Origin: Leptura quadrifasciata
Taxonomy: Eukaryota; Arthropoda; Insecta; Coleoptera; Cerambycidae
NCBI GenBank assembly: GCA_963675555.1
Contig: OY776677.1
Coordinates: 114,191,342-114,255,341 of the forward strand
DNA: 64,000 nt
Direction: 5' to 3'
A program made the position numbers and the translations under genes. The notes beneath the pieces were generated by a model. That model searched no databases, had not been told where the DNA came from, and worked only from the letters and a program-made list of their open reading frames with translations. Shown here in pieces: positions 1-12,110 of this stretch. Numbering within the stretch: position 1 is the stretch's first letter; every line of letters starts with the position of its first letter.

Positions 1-1166
1 TAGACAAGTATCTACTTTTCCAAGACAAAATCACAAGCAGTATCAAGGTAAATTATATCTTACGTCTATTAACATCGGAAAAATTAAATATCCAATGATT
101 TCTTTAAAAATTAAACATTTTTTTGTAAATTGTGTTACATAATTTAAAATAAATCTGCATTTTACAAGTACATCTAAATGAAAAATAATCAATAAACTTT
201 TTGTGGGCAACTGTTGGAAATTTCTTTGCAAATTAAAATTATTACAAATTGGACAATATATAAGTCATACAGTCATACAATTTTTCAGAAACTTAAAGCA
301 AAACCTTTCACACTTTGTGTAAAATGATGTAGGTATGCATATTATGTCCTGAAACTGATCACTGTAACGTAAAGCTAAACTTTAAAATCCACAATCAATA
401 AAATATTAGTTAAATAAATTAGTAAAAGCTTAAACGAATTTAAATTAAAAGTGTACGAAAAAGTGATGACTTTCTATCTTGTCAAGAAACTTAGTGCTTG
501 ACTACATCGAAATCAAATCTAGTAAAGAATATAAAATTAAATAAATTTTAATTTTTGAATCATTCCTTCAAAAATTGTGAACAAGTCAAGGCGAAAATTT
601 AAATGCTTTTCCATTTCTTAAAAAACGAATGTAAGAACTTTTTCATAAACTAAAACGTACATAGCAATAAATTTATGATTAAAATTTGGTGTCGATACTA
701 TTTTAATTTTTTTTTTTTTAAATAAATGGCTCAACAGTATTCAGCTGACTATTTTATCGAAAAATGACATTCAATTCAATCCAATTTATTAAGCATTTTC
801 TCATTACATTCACATTCATAATCTATATAAATTATTTATTTCGTCTAGTGATTGTATAACTGCGCATAGATGACTAAACATCTGTATGTGCAAAGATTAA
901 GTATGCTTTATTGATAACTTTATATGTTATATAAACATACGCTTATAATAATGAAAATACAGTATAATTTTTTTAAAAATCTATGAATGTTAGTAACAGC
1001 TAGTAATGATTTAATACCTAAACTAGAAAAATGCCATAAACTTCTGGGAACTCTGTGATATGAATATCTGCAGAAGTGGTTAAATTTTTTTAGATTTTTG
1101 ATTGGTCTAATTTCTACGATGGCTCTAAAGGGCCACAGCAAAAATTTTTTTAAAAAGTAGAAATTT
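1..1166. other. AT-rich DNA, no gene recognised
   Basis: Only short ORFs without family resemblance are present. Homopolymer A/T runs are frequent. I see no splice-flanked exon, RNA gene or mobile-element end here. Confidence 0.5.
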
Positions 1167-1213
1167 CTACTTTCAAAAGTAGAAATTTCTAGTTTTAAAA
1201 TAGAAATTTCTAT
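1167..1213. repeat. Palindromic TAGAAATTTCTA repeat, left arm
   Basis: Several overlapping copies of the palindrome TAGAAATTTCTA are separated by CAAAAG and GTTTTAAAA spacers. The block is matched in inverted orientation by 3017-3064, about 1.85 kb away, so the pair could be ends of a decayed element. No target duplication could be recognised. Confidence 0.5.
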
Positions 1214-3016
1214 TTTCCAATTATTCAATTTTCAAAACAGAAATGTCTTCTAGCGTTATTTGCCCTCATGCTTTATGTGTTCTTCGTTTTTTAAGTAATT
1301 ATAACCGTAATTGACTGCTGGGGAATTACTCTAAGACATTTTATACCTTATGAATTTATTCGAAAAGAGAAGCGACGCCAGAAAACATTTTAAATAACAT
1401 AATTTTTGATGAACATCTCGATTTAGAACAATCGAAAATATTAACAATTATTAAAAAATTCATACATGAATACGATGAGAAAGATTTAACAAAATTTTTG
1501 AGATTCTGCACTGGCGCGCAGATTTGCTAACGGAAAATCCTCGAAAAAATAACATTTAACGAATCGAAGGGGATAAATCGAAGATCAATAGCCCATACCT
1601 GCAGCTCTAAATTAGAGTTGCCCCTATCATACATGATAATTATACCGATTTTAGAACTCAAATGGACTCAGTTTTATGGTCGAATATACCGGTGATAGAT
1701 TTTGGAACTTCAAGTTTAAAAATAATCATAATCGACCATAATTTGAAATCATTCAGATTCAAATCCATCAATGTGGTCATTGAAGGACAAAAATCCATCT
1801 ACTATGACCCTTGAATTTCAGTATGACAGCATTTATATATTTTATGGCTTCTATCCAATCATTTAGTGAGAATGAAAAGTACATCTCAATCTCTCATCTG
1901 TATAAAAGTGAACATGACAATGAGTACGTATCTTGGGAGATCGATGATAAAAACTGGGAATAATATTTTTGTGATCTCTGCTTCTTCTTTAATTGTTTGC
2001 TTAAAATTATATCTTACATAAGGACAGTAGTTATGTTTTTTGCCAAGAGGACATAATGGGTGCATTACAATTAAAACAGATATATATTACTATCAAAATA
2101 TTTTAATTTTTAGTACATAAGTTTCGTATCCACAAAATGAATGTGGAGTAGGCCTTTCGTCGGTAATTGGATAAAAAAGCAAACCTTATTATTTCCTTTT
2201 CAGAGTCGACGTTTTGATTTTCCTCCTCACATAATACAAACATATGATCTTTTACACAGTGCGTATCCATATATCACAGCTTTTTACAGCAACATCTATC
2301 AGATACTAAAAGTTTTCAGTAATCTAGTAAAATTTCTAGTTATGTGACATATCAAAATAGTATAAATTATTAAAATATTTAGTTCCCGCAGAATCTACAT
2401 TTAGTAAATTGATTTTGATGCCCATAAATATAGCCAATTTGAACTGTCCTTTTAAAATGTAGGTTACCGTCTTGTAAAGACATAAATACTGACTTTAAAT
2501 GTTTAGGTTTACTAACACATTTTTTGAAATTATACTAAAATAAATAAAACAGAACAATGTGTAAAACGACACTTAAAATTGCAATGTAGTATAAAAAACG
2601 GCACAAAAGTTTGATGTAAAAAGTAAAAATAGTTAGATATTTTTTATTTAATATCTTGTCGTATAGTTGCAACTGAAATTTATTAATATTCATCACATTC
2701 ATTAGATATTACTAACTACTCTAAATTTAACAATAATTTTATCTCGTTTCTTAAACAAACGTAAATATCAACTGTATCGAATGGATCTGCCTTAACTCCA
2801 TTATCTCTCTTCTAAAATTAATTCACATAGTTGATAGACATCCTTGTCGACCTTGTCACAGGAAGATCGTAGAAATTTAGTCTCATTTTTACAAGCCTCA
2901 AGGGACACCATATTTTTAATGGGAATAAGATTATCTATCTACCTATCCACTTATGATCGATCAACCTTACACCACAAGAGAAGTCGTTTACCACCACAAG
3001 AGAAATTGTAGTCTTA
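1214..3016. other. No gene recognised between the palindromic arms
   Basis: This is AT-rich DNA with scattered stop codons in all frames. If the flanking arms are true terminal repeats, this is the body of a non-autonomous element. No transposase motif is visible. Confidence 0.4.
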
Positions 3017-3064
3017 AAGTAGAAATTTCCAATTTAAAACTAGAAATTTCTACTTTTGAAAGTA
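3017..3064. repeat. Palindromic TAGAAATTTCTA repeat, right arm
   Basis: Inverted partner of 1167-1213. The reverse complement shares the ACTTTCAAAAGTAGAAATTT core, with a few differences in the outer part. Confidence 0.5.
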
Positions 3065-3117
3065 TAAGTATAAAAATTGTATCAGAATGCAGTGTGCTAG
3101 TGGGGCATATTTTATTT

Positions 3118-3740
3118 TCAGGATAGATAATTTTTAAAATATAATTCTGCACAACCTTTAACTTTTGCAGTGAATTTTTGTAGAGACCACCCCATATAAC
3201 TAACTATTCCGTACCTTATTAAGGATGCGACTAATGTTTTATAAACACAAATTTGAAATTTTTTCCCTAATATCTCGCTTATGATATAAAATTTACTTAT
3301 TAACTTTCGACTATTATTGCTCAGTTTTATAATGTGTTGAACTATTTTGAGATTTTCATCGATAATAACACCCAAGTATTTGGCAAAATGTACCTCTTTT
3401 ATATCTTTGTCCATAGATTCTATATGGATACTATTAAAATCAGAACGGTTAGCAGCAGTCAACGAGAATGCTATATAATCCGCTTTATCAACATTTAGTG
3501 TTAACTTAAATGAGTCTAACCAAGTTTTTATTTTTGCAATTTCTACACTGACTGAGTGTCTTACTTCCTTCCATGTTTTTCCTTTAAAAATAACAGTCGT
3601 ATCGTCAGGATAAGAGATTACCATGCCATTATCAATGACAATATTTCTTAATGAATTTATGTATGCATAAATAAAAGCGATCCTAATACAGTACTCTGGA
3701 GTACTTCTATTTGGATTCCCGTTTTTATCATTTTAATCGA
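3118..3740 (-). pseudogene. Non-LTR retrotransposon reverse transcriptase fragment
   Basis: Read on the minus strand, this is the palm/thumb part of a LINE reverse transcriptase. The catalytic box appears as YPDDTTV (canonical YADD, with A changed to P). It is followed by WLDSFKLTLNVDKADYIAFS and, about 35 residues later, AKYLGVIIDENL, the usual order of RT motifs 5-7. A degraded equivalent of the preceding QGTVLGPLLF motif can be read at about 3680-3740, where frame is lost. Both ends are truncated: there is no endonuclease and no 3' tail. Homology is to the jockey/CR1 group; the exact clade is inference. It is dead as a retrotransposon. Confidence 0.85.
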
Positions 3741-4584
3741 TAGTCTTCATTACATACAACATATTATTATCTTCTTAGAATAAAATGTTTATAACATAAA
3801 AAAACTAAAAAGTTGTATTAGAATACACCTGCACGTGCTAAGTGAATATGTCTTACTTGAACACATGGGGCTACACTTCACGCAGTTCACGGTCTAGAAA
3901 TATTTGCACTACCAGAATTTGGAGTTTTTACTTAATGCAATTAATGATGATCATTTTTTATTGAACAGTAAATATTTTTTGATACTTACATAACAATAAT
4001 ATCAAATAGGAAGAACATAGATAAATAACAGTTATATAAGATTTATGCAATAAATATGTAAAACAAAATTACTATTTTACGTAACACTGAGGTAAACGAG
4101 TGGACATGCATGTGATACTTGAATAGCATTGACACAAAATTGAAAGAATATACTAAAATAAAATAGTTATGCCAATTTTATGTAATAAATATACCAAATG
4201 TAACAAGATCACGGTACTACACCCCCATTTTTCCTTTAATTTTAAAGATTAATGATTGACTGTTCGATGTATTCTAATTGGCCCGTGTAATGCTAGAAAA
4301 ATCGAAATCCCATCGAAAATACTAAATTTTGTGATTTATGGTTCATCAAAATAGTTTTTGGGACAAATCACAATTTTTTCAAATGGAACCATATTGGTAC
4401 CGTGGTACCATTTATTAGTACTATTAATAAGTAATTTATTAATGTGCTTTATTAAAAGTTGCGATAAATACAATCAAAATTACAGGTAAAGGAAAGTAAG
4501 AAAACACTTATTTACCAGACTTAAGGTGGTTTTGGAATGCAAAAATAAAACATAAATCGCATAGCTGTATTTCGAAGAATATCC
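3741..4584. other. No gene; contains a dispersed repeat end
   Basis: No coding sequence is recognised. Around 4198-4275 there is a sequence (GTAACAAGATCACGGTACTA followed by a C/T-rich stretch) that reappears near 16437-16515, so at least one dispersed repeat is present. Confidence 0.45.
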
Positions 4585-5165
4585 GCTCAGGTAGAACATA
4601 ATATTGGCTGGACTCTGGTTCAATATTGGATCAATATAGATACATTGAAATTGTAAAAAAATATTGGACTAATATTAATAAATACCGAATTTAAAATACT
4701 GGTATGGATACGTTGGCAGTATATTGTTTTAACTCATTCCAATCCAGATATATGCAGACAATATTGATAAATATCTACTAATATTAATTTTACAACGTTG
4801 AAAAGTCTATATTCATATTACATTGTTATTACATTTTTTGTTAATATTGTACAACAAATATCGCTTGATTCGTTGATAAAGAAAAATATTGACTTTCAAA
4901 TATTATAAAGCTCATATTTAGCCTATATTTGTCAACTCTGTGTAAAAGTATTGTTTAGGCAATATTTTCTAGTAGCAATAAATATTACAATATTGGAAAG
5001 TGTATATTTATTAATTTTTTTAGTAATAGTGCACAACAAACTTCGACTGATAATGACAAATATTAATTTTAAAATATCGGGATATTCATATTGAGATTAT
5101 ATTGTTAAACTCTATTTTAAATAATATTATAGCTTAATCGATATTGAATCTATATAGAAAAATGT
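4585..5165. repeat. AATATT-rich degenerate tandem repeat
   Basis: About 580 bp unusually dense in AATATT, CAATATTG and ATATTG words. Two stretches (about 4730-4925 and 4960-5120) share an ordered set of blocks: ACAATATT, a TTAATATTG/GCACAACAAA block, GATAA and a TCATATT block. This suggests an old tandem duplication with a unit of roughly 200 bp. No ORF. Confidence 0.5.
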
Positions 5166-5214
5166 TTACATTCTTTATTGGTTCATTGTTGCGTTCTTTA
5201 CATGACACATCCTT

Positions 5215-5560
5215 TTAATAATAGGGTGGGAGTGGCAATGAGGGTGGTAGAGGGGGTAGCTAACGCCAAAAAGACGTTGCGTTCTTGTATACACACTAAA
5301 TCACGTTTTAATTTTTTTTACTCCTTTTCATAAGTGTGTGGGGGGTGGTATTGGGGGTAATAGTGCGGGGGGGGGGGCTGATGCCAAAAAAAAAATTTGA
5401 TATATTGACTTTTCGTGTAATACCCTAAATTGTAATTTCTAGTTCCAGATCTCGTTATAATACATAAGTGTACCAAATTTCAAGTCAATAAATAAACGGT
5501 GTCAGAGTAAACGTGCGCACAAATAAAGTTATAGATAGACCGACAGACAGAATTTTTGAT
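5215..5560 (-). repeat. Inverted copy of the 18-kb CACCCCC repeat family
   Basis: Read on the minus strand, this matches 17975-18390: a (CTGT/CGGT) block, GTGCGCACGTTTACT, a block ending in TATAACGAGATCTGGAACTA, then C-rich CACCCCC units with GTATACAAGAACG. It carries one to two of the tandem units found at 18 kb. The G-runs at about 5365 are unusual for this AT-rich window. Confidence 0.75.
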
Positions 5561-5569
5561 ATCCTTGGA

Positions 5570-5760
5570 AATGCATGAAAATATCCCAGAACGACTATTT
5601 CAATGTTTTCGTCATCAACAATAGGCTCCCTTCTTTGCATTTTTGCCTTGACAGAGCCATAATTTTTAAAATTTTCCAGTATGCGTTTTACAGTGTTTGG
5701 TGACGGTTTCCGTTTATCTGGATATCGAGTAGCATATGTGCTGCAAGAACGTGCTGGCAT
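5570..5760 (-). pseudogene. DUF4817-type transposase N-terminal fragment
   Basis: From an ATG at 5760 the minus strand encodes about 63 residues resembling the helix-turn-helix domain (DUF4817) at the front of a large insect family of mariner-like transposases. Visible features are YPDKRKPSPNTVKRILENF, then YGSV, then REPIVDDENIEIVVLGYFHA. The catalytic domain is absent; the frame runs into the unrelated CACCCCC repeat at about 5560. The upstream sequence is the element end shared with 41.9-43.0 kb. Family assignment rests on motif recognition. Confidence 0.7.
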
Positions 5761-6430
5761 TTTCTGACATAAGATAATGACTGATTGTTTCTAATCATGG
5801 CTATTTTGATGAAATGATTGCAACAATTCATGAATTTCTAATAAAATCGCAAATATTTCAAAAAGCTTTAACTTTAACCCCCGCAATGCTAATATCAGAA
5901 AAAAGGGAATTCAATTTTACACAACTTGACGTAAAAAAATACAGGGTGTTCCATTTGACCTAAACAAGTTCTCGCGGTTTGAAGTTGGCAAAATGTAACG
6001 CGAAAAACGGAATTTATTTTAAGTGTAGAACGTAGTTCTCCTTGTGTTATTTTTACGCGACAAGAAGCAAGTGAGGATCTTTTACATGAAGAAAGTTATA
6101 ACGGTTCTTGCAAACCGTTGCACCAGTCAAATTTTCTATAAAATGTCAAATATCTCTGAAACGGCTAGGTTTAGGTATAGGATATGCTACATATTTTCGA
6201 CTCAGAATTTTATGCTTTTTTCGTAAGCCCTAAGATATATAGGGTGTTCCATTTGAAATAAGCAAGTTGGTATCGACTTCCGGTATAAGCGGAAGTGCCA
6301 GCTGCTTGTAATTATTTTAGTTGGATTAGCCACACCGACATTAATAATTATCTAAATTTTCAAAATTATCTGATGCGTACTTTTCTCTATATCGATCGAT
6401 TCAGTTCCCGGTGAGACACCCTGTATATTG
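5740..6430 (+). repeat. Dispersed DUF4817-transposon end, copy 1
   Basis: About 690 bp repeated at 41925-42615 (inverted) and 42665-43050 (same orientation). It contains two internal CAGGGTGTTCCATTTGA-like starts, at about 5942 and 6240, and ends with a block containing CCGGTGAGACACCCTGTATA at about 6410-6428. CAGGGTGTTCC and its complement are typical outer ends of this transposon family in insects (known); assignment of this copy is by adjacency to the DUF4817 coding start. Confidence 0.7.
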
Positions 6431-6469
6431 GTCTTTTGGAAAATTTTTGTTAGTTACAATTTATATTAG

Positions 6470-6665
6470 GACAACGCAGTCTCCATCTATCATCCAATGG
6501 TTTACGTTAAAGCAATCGACTGACCCCAAAAAGATTAAACTGAAAATTTAATATTTGCGACTTTATGGGCTTTTAGCTTGCCTCTCTTTATACGTATTTG
6601 TAAATTCTCATAGGAAATTTTGGGCACTCTGTTATCGAGTTTAAAGATGCTTGAATCGCAACAGA
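6470..6665 (-). repeat. 200-bp repeat, inverted partner at 13.4 kb
   Basis: Matches 13425-13620 in inverted orientation through several blocks (GTTGCGATTCAAGCAT, AGGCAAGCTAAAA, a GATGG-TTGGAGAC block). It is strongly diverged. No coding potential was recognised. Confidence 0.55.
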
Positions 6666-6864
6666 TCAGAATATTATTTTTATATTTATACCTTCAGGCA
6701 AGGTGGTCGCACTATATACATGGTAATAGACGACATGGGTTCTGAATCACTGAAGAACCACATGTAGGCCAATATGACGGAAAACATATAGATTTACCGC
6801 CAACAAAAAAATCTCCCTTCAAGGGCTTTATAGCGGGACTATTAACTCGTCCTCATAGTCCATA

Positions 6865-7260
6865 TCATGCATGAGAAGCGTAGTAAAGAGTTTTGTTTAG
6901 AAGTAAAAGTGAGCTTTCGAGATAGTTGCTAAAATTCCACTTTGTGCAAATTTCGTCGCAGTTATGCAATTTACACCCCGCACGGCGTTTGTCGTTATAG
7001 TTACAAAAATTACATCCCATGGGACGTTTCCTATAAATCTTCATTGTAGTTTCCAAAATCTCATTTTGCACTCATGTCTTGAGCACTTGCATAGTACGTC
7101 CAAAATATCTTCCGACGACATTTCTACGTGTCGCACGCGGTTCATGCAAAATATGTCGGATTCCGTTGCAGTTCCGCAAAATCTTCTCGAAGGAATTTTT
7201 GCTGACTACAAGCAAGATAATTTTTGGTAGGTTCTTTGTCATAGTCACTCCGAATTTCAA
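6865..7260 (-). pseudogene. Unidentified coding relic with a cysteine cluster
   Basis: Two minus-strand frames follow each other (7260-7072, then 7071-6865) and together suggest one degraded protein. The downstream part has GCNFCNYNDKRRAGCKLHNC followed by DEIC, a spacing reminiscent of the C-terminal cysteine-rich domain of piggyBac transposases. The upstream part (RATRRNVVGRYFGRTMQV) matches nothing I recognise. Local GC is higher than in neighbouring DNA. Function and family are not established. Confidence 0.25.
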
Positions 7261-8509
7261 AAGTTTTTATGTAAATACTGCCCCAAAAAGCACTAGGTAC
7301 GTAAACATATTAGTTTTGAATAAAGTGTATTGTTCTATTTTTATTACATAAGTTTAGAGTAACCAAACATTTTATTTTACATATGAATTACTTACATAAA
7401 TCTGACATAACTATTTTGTATTAATATGTTCTTCCAATATTATATCACTGTTATGTAAAAATAATAAAAAAAAATTTCTGGATTTTTAAAAGTGTTGGAA
7501 CATTAGTAGAGGTTTTTGCTGAAGCAGAATGTTTTTTAACGTACTTTCGTGTTTAAGTCGTAAATATAGGGAACCTAGAGTCCTTCGTGCTCTACGCATT
7601 TCCAAGCCAAACAATTAGCAAAATCTTTTGTTTTATTCATGGTTCCTTGCTACAAGCATAAATTTAATTAGATACTGTGCATCGCGGAAAAAATGCACGC
7701 AGTGCATTATTTAAAAATACTACATCTCTATTTTATTCATGAAAATTATTTGAAAAATTATAAATTTCTAACTAATATTCCAAGGCACGCAATTCTCTGG
7801 AATTTATTATTTTATTTAAAGTTACCATGTTCTGTTCACCCCAATTTTATAGTTTCTTTGTTTCCATTTTATATCAAATATGTTTTGCGGAACATTCCAT
7901 CAGACCCTGCCTAAAGAATTTACACATTAGACCTTGTGGGCAAAGCGAAATTTCCTAGTCTTTTTACTGCCTTCGAAATAGATTATCGATCTGCGTTTTG
8001 TTATATAAAACTCGTAAAAGATAATCAAGAGATATTATGGCATATTACATTGTAACAGTGTAATATTTACTACAAAATTTAAATAAAACAGTAATTGAAG
8101 TAAACATATTATATATGTAATTGTCTCTTCTTCTGAGTTCTATAACCATTCAACGTATCTGCACCAAATTTCTCATGAATGTTCTTCGACTTGTTAGAAA
8201 AAAATACTGTGAGGGTCTCCATTACAATAATCATCAGTATTTTTGTTTTTGTTGTCTCAGTTGCAGTCTCAGAACTATTATCAAAGAAACTGAACTGAAT
8301 AATAATAATTTCATTAACATCTTTCAAGGAACATAATATTTTTAGTCACAAACTCCTCTATAAAATCCTTATATTACTATAAGGAACGTAATCAGACTGC
8401 AACCAACAGCTACTCTCCGGGCTATGTGCCCCGCCGAGCGCTGAATTACATGTTACAAGCCTGGCACGTTAAATGTAATAATTGTATATTACCATCAAAA
8501 CGCTAATAC
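7261..8509. other. No gene recognised
   Basis: AT-rich sequence with short random ORFs only. A moderately GC-rich stretch begins at about 8400 and leads into the small element at 8510. Confidence 0.45.
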
Positions 8510-8751
8510 TTCGATTGCAACAAACACCAGTCGAAAGACTGATCCTACTCAAAGGAGCTCTCGTGCCAATCGTCACACACCACTTGCCGACTGCAGTTTC
8601 GAACTGTTGGCTCTCGCCAGTGCAAGGTAGGCATGTGACGATCGACACGAGGATCACTTGACTATTTAGTACATTTCAGTATCTTTGGGATAGCGACATG
8701 TGAAATAGTCAGCAGGCGCCATCTAGCGGTCCAGAGTCTGTTGCAATCGAA
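8510..8751. mobile_element. 242-bp MITE-like element with 13-bp inverted ends
   Basis: TTCGATTGCAACA at 8510-8522 is exactly inverted at 8739-8751. The inside is more GC-rich than its surroundings and has no ORF longer than 62 codons. The size and terminal repeats fit a non-autonomous DNA element. I found no clear target duplication, so the superfamily is open. Confidence 0.5.
8715..8729 (-). promoter_or_regulatory. CTCF-like binding motif
   Basis: The minus strand reads CCGCTAGATGGCGCC, which fits the CTCF core consensus CCRSYAGRKGGCRSY at all 15 positions. It sits inside the 242-bp element. Binding in this organism is inference; a second, weaker match lies at 58962-58976, also in mobile DNA. 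Confidence 0.45.
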
Positions 8752-8799
8752 AAATAAATAGCCTGACTGGGCTTAGCATAGTTTATGTCATGTTCATGA

Positions 8800-9165
8800 C
8801 ATGAATGTGTTGAAAACTGTGTTACCAGTTGTATTATTTTTCATTATTTTTTTTGGAAATCCCCCTCTTAGTAGTTTTAGGGGTGGGTTTTGCCCTGTTA
8901 AAATCGCATATTCGTCATCTCCCACTTCTGCTATTTTGGGAATGCCGCGGTCCATCATGCTTTTAAATATAAATGTGTTAGAAACTGTAGATAAGTACTA
9001 CAAAAGTTATATTATTTTTCATTAGTTTTTGGGGTGATTCACCCACTTAAAATTTGATTCTGGTCAAATACGGATTATATTGTCTTGGAAATATTCTTTT
9101 CTATCATCCTATTAAATATGAATTTGTTAAAAACTATTTAACAAAAGCTAGATTATTATTAGTAC
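8800..9165 (+). repeat. Degenerate tandem repeat, about 3 units of 150-170 bp
   Basis: Units begin at about 8804, 8971 and 9120 with AATGTGTTGAAAACT, AATGTGTTAGAAACT and AATTTGTTAAAAACT. Each is followed by a TATTATTTTTCATTA-like block, GGGGTG and TTAAAATCGCATATT variants. No transposase or RNA gene was recognised. Confidence 0.65.
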
Positions 9166-11269
9166 TTCTTGGGGTGGCTCATCAACTTAAAATCGCATAT
9201 TTGCTAAATTTCAATTATGCCATCTCGCCCTAATATTGTGTCACAATATCCCGCACACCCCCTTTTAATTTACGTTAAAAATTACTACCCTAACTGCAAC
9301 TTTCATTGCATGTACATTAATTGATTGTTCCACTGTAAATATTCATTTCTAGTTTCCATTTCCTTTTCTCTCTTCAGTCACGTGCTGCAAATCTCTACTA
9401 GAAACGGTGCAAAGTTTAGAAAAAGTTGCAACTTATTTCGCGACTTTATATGTATACATATGTATACAACTCTGATATATTATTACGACGACGTCGTTCG
9501 TTAAAAAAACTAGGATCGATAGCAAAGAAAACAAACGTCACAGAAGCTTGTTTACAAATATTTTTTTTGTTGAGCTCGTGTTAGTCAATAGTGAAGCAAG
9601 TTTTCCCGCATTAAGACATACGCTAAAACCACCACTTACGACGCAATATGTAATGTAAATAAAACAAAGACGAAGATAACTAAAGCTGGATACGAGATGG
9701 AACAGGATAAAACTGGCGCCAAAATAGATCTGTTTGGCGCCAGGATTCTCATCCTTTCCCCTGTAAGAGAGGGATAGTCAATGTTTTTCAGCCGAAATAA
9801 TAATATGGCTTCGGAAACTAGGCCACGATGCATTAATTTGCGATAAACAACCAATTTTAGATCGTTTCATAATCAATTTGCTTTAGACATTGTCTCTACG
9901 TAGTTAGTCCGCTATTGAACACAGCTGTAATTAAACATTATCAAGGGAGAATTAAAAATACTTTTTGCAGTGTAATTTATGCCGTGGAAAATTAGATTTA
10001 TTATAATTAGAAAATTAGTCCGGCATGAATCGAATAAGGAACTAGCTATTACGTTATTAATTTACTAAATATAAGTATTTTCATTGATAATACAGTGATT
10101 TATTTATGCTAACTATGACGGTATGCAAACATTAACATTTAAATTGAGGTAACATTATCATTAAACTAAACAGAACGGTATATTTTGTGCATGCATTCAA
10201 ATCAAAAATTTAAAACACCTGCTTTTCAATTTCATGACTTTAGGTATCATGTATATTTTATTACATGTTTCGCATTTTCTATAAAAAAAATTTCAATACT
10301 GATATTATTAGTAGTAATACTATTATAATAAGTGGTGATGACATTGCTGATTATTCTTTTCTAATGGGATCATTTACTCAATTCGAATTATTAAAAATTT
10401 TTTATATTATAACAGACCTAATCAATTTAAAACTACACTTAAAAAATTGAGACAATTGAGTAAATTTTACAGAGATATTAGAGCCTAATAGTCTAGTGCC
10501 GAACCGGTTTTCAAAGGCCAAAAATCGACAGATGATCAGAAAATTTAGGATTAATGGAATATAAATGGGGAAAAATCGATTGGACCCCAACAAATAACCA
10601 GAAGTAGGATGGAGATGAAAAAAGGGGTGTTGTTCAATTTATTTCTGTCCATGAAGCATAAAAAAATGTTCTTACACAAAAACCGTTTTAGCAATTTTTT
10701 TATGTAAAATTATTGTTTAAACATTTTGTTTTTCAACAGCCCGAACCTTAAAAGGTTAATCAAAGTTCACTTATTTGATATTACATTGAATATACCATTT
10801 TGCGTCACTCTCAACAAGAATTCATGACATTTACGGAAAAATCGATCTTGAAGAAATCACTGTTTCGGTTTTTCACAATTTTTGCAATGTTTTCCACAGC
10901 AATAGTACAGTTTTTTACATCATCTTAAAGTAGAGGTTTCAACGAAAAAGATTCCGTCCTGAAATTTCGAAAAATCAAAATTTCTTAATCAATTTTTTTG
11001 ATTGAAAATTAGACCTTTTTTCAAATTAAACTCATATAAAATCAAAAAATAAATATTTTGCTTATTTAAGATATAAAAATATACATTTTCACCAAATTAC
11101 ATTAAAATCGAATTGTTTTTGTGGGAAATAAAAATAAAAAATAAAAAATTGGTTTTTGGCATATTTCTCAATAGTTTTGAGGTTCTGTTGAAAATGGTTG
11201 AAATAATAGTTGTCGATCTTTCAATTATCTACAACTTTTGTAATTAACATGTTTTCGATAGGAGGGCTC
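9166..11269. other. No gene recognised
   Basis: AT-rich, with no conserved coding block. Near 9700-9760 two GGCGCCA sites flank a short stretch with TAGATCTGTTTGG. From about 10620 the text resembles internal parts of dispersed transposon ends and leads into the repeat at 11270. Confidence 0.4.
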
Positions 11270-11885
11270 ATCCGTTTTTCATGGCTTACTGCAAGATATG
11301 GACATAATTCGAAACGCTTTTACAAAAAGCTTAATATTTATTTAAATTTATATTTAATTTTTAATCGGGAAAACCAGTCTAGAGTAAATTTATCACTCTA
11401 TCTGATAAAAATAAAACATACAGGGTACTATTTCAAAAATTGAATTTCCATGAAATGGAAAAATAGAAAAAACATTTCTAACTCCCAGCAAATGAACAAA
11501 ATAGGCCAGTTTTACATTTAATTTGTTGAGAAATACCCATTCAATCAAATTCAAAGTCTACTTCGAATTTTTTAAAATTTGTTCCTGAATTCCAAAGCCA
11601 ACTAGAAATAGCAAATAAATCCTATTTCCAAGGTTATTTTTCATCCGATTTTATATCTGAAAAAAGCGTTGGAAAGAGAAATTACAGCTTTATGAGAAAA
11701 CTGTCTTAAATATACAGGGTGCTGTTTAAAATAAGAAAGTTGTGGCAATTTACGGCCATACTGGAAGTGATTTTTTTACCACCGAATAATCAAAATGTGG
11801 CCATTGATACCCTATATTTGATTTCCCAATTTTCAGAATTTTATTTTTAGAAACTTTCTGGGTCACCCGGTATATAACTTCTTTA
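11270..11885 (+). repeat. Dispersed 610-bp repeat, copy 1
   Basis: About 610 bp that recurs at 48355-48965 (same orientation) and 45425-46035 (inverted). Shared landmarks are CATGGCTTACTGCAAGATAT, TTAATCGGGAAAAC, the CAGGGTACTATTT block, CCAAAGCCAACTAGAAATAG and CAGGGTGCTGTTTAAAATAA. It ends at CACCCGGTATATAA. It is probably a terminal part of a transposon; no ORF of its own. Confidence 0.8.
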
Positions 11886-12110
11886 TTTATTGACTCATCA
11901 AAAATATTCTCTCTTGTGATGGTTCCCTTAATTTTTCAATGAATTTCAATCTTTGTTCGACTGAAATCAAACATTGTTAGCGGTGAGGAGATTTTGGCAT
12001 ATTACGGTGACCGATTACATTTGATGCCTAGTATATCCTTGTAAAATTTTCCATCACACGGACATTGTGAAATTGAAATACTTATGTTTTCATAGAACTG
12101 TTTTTTTTAA

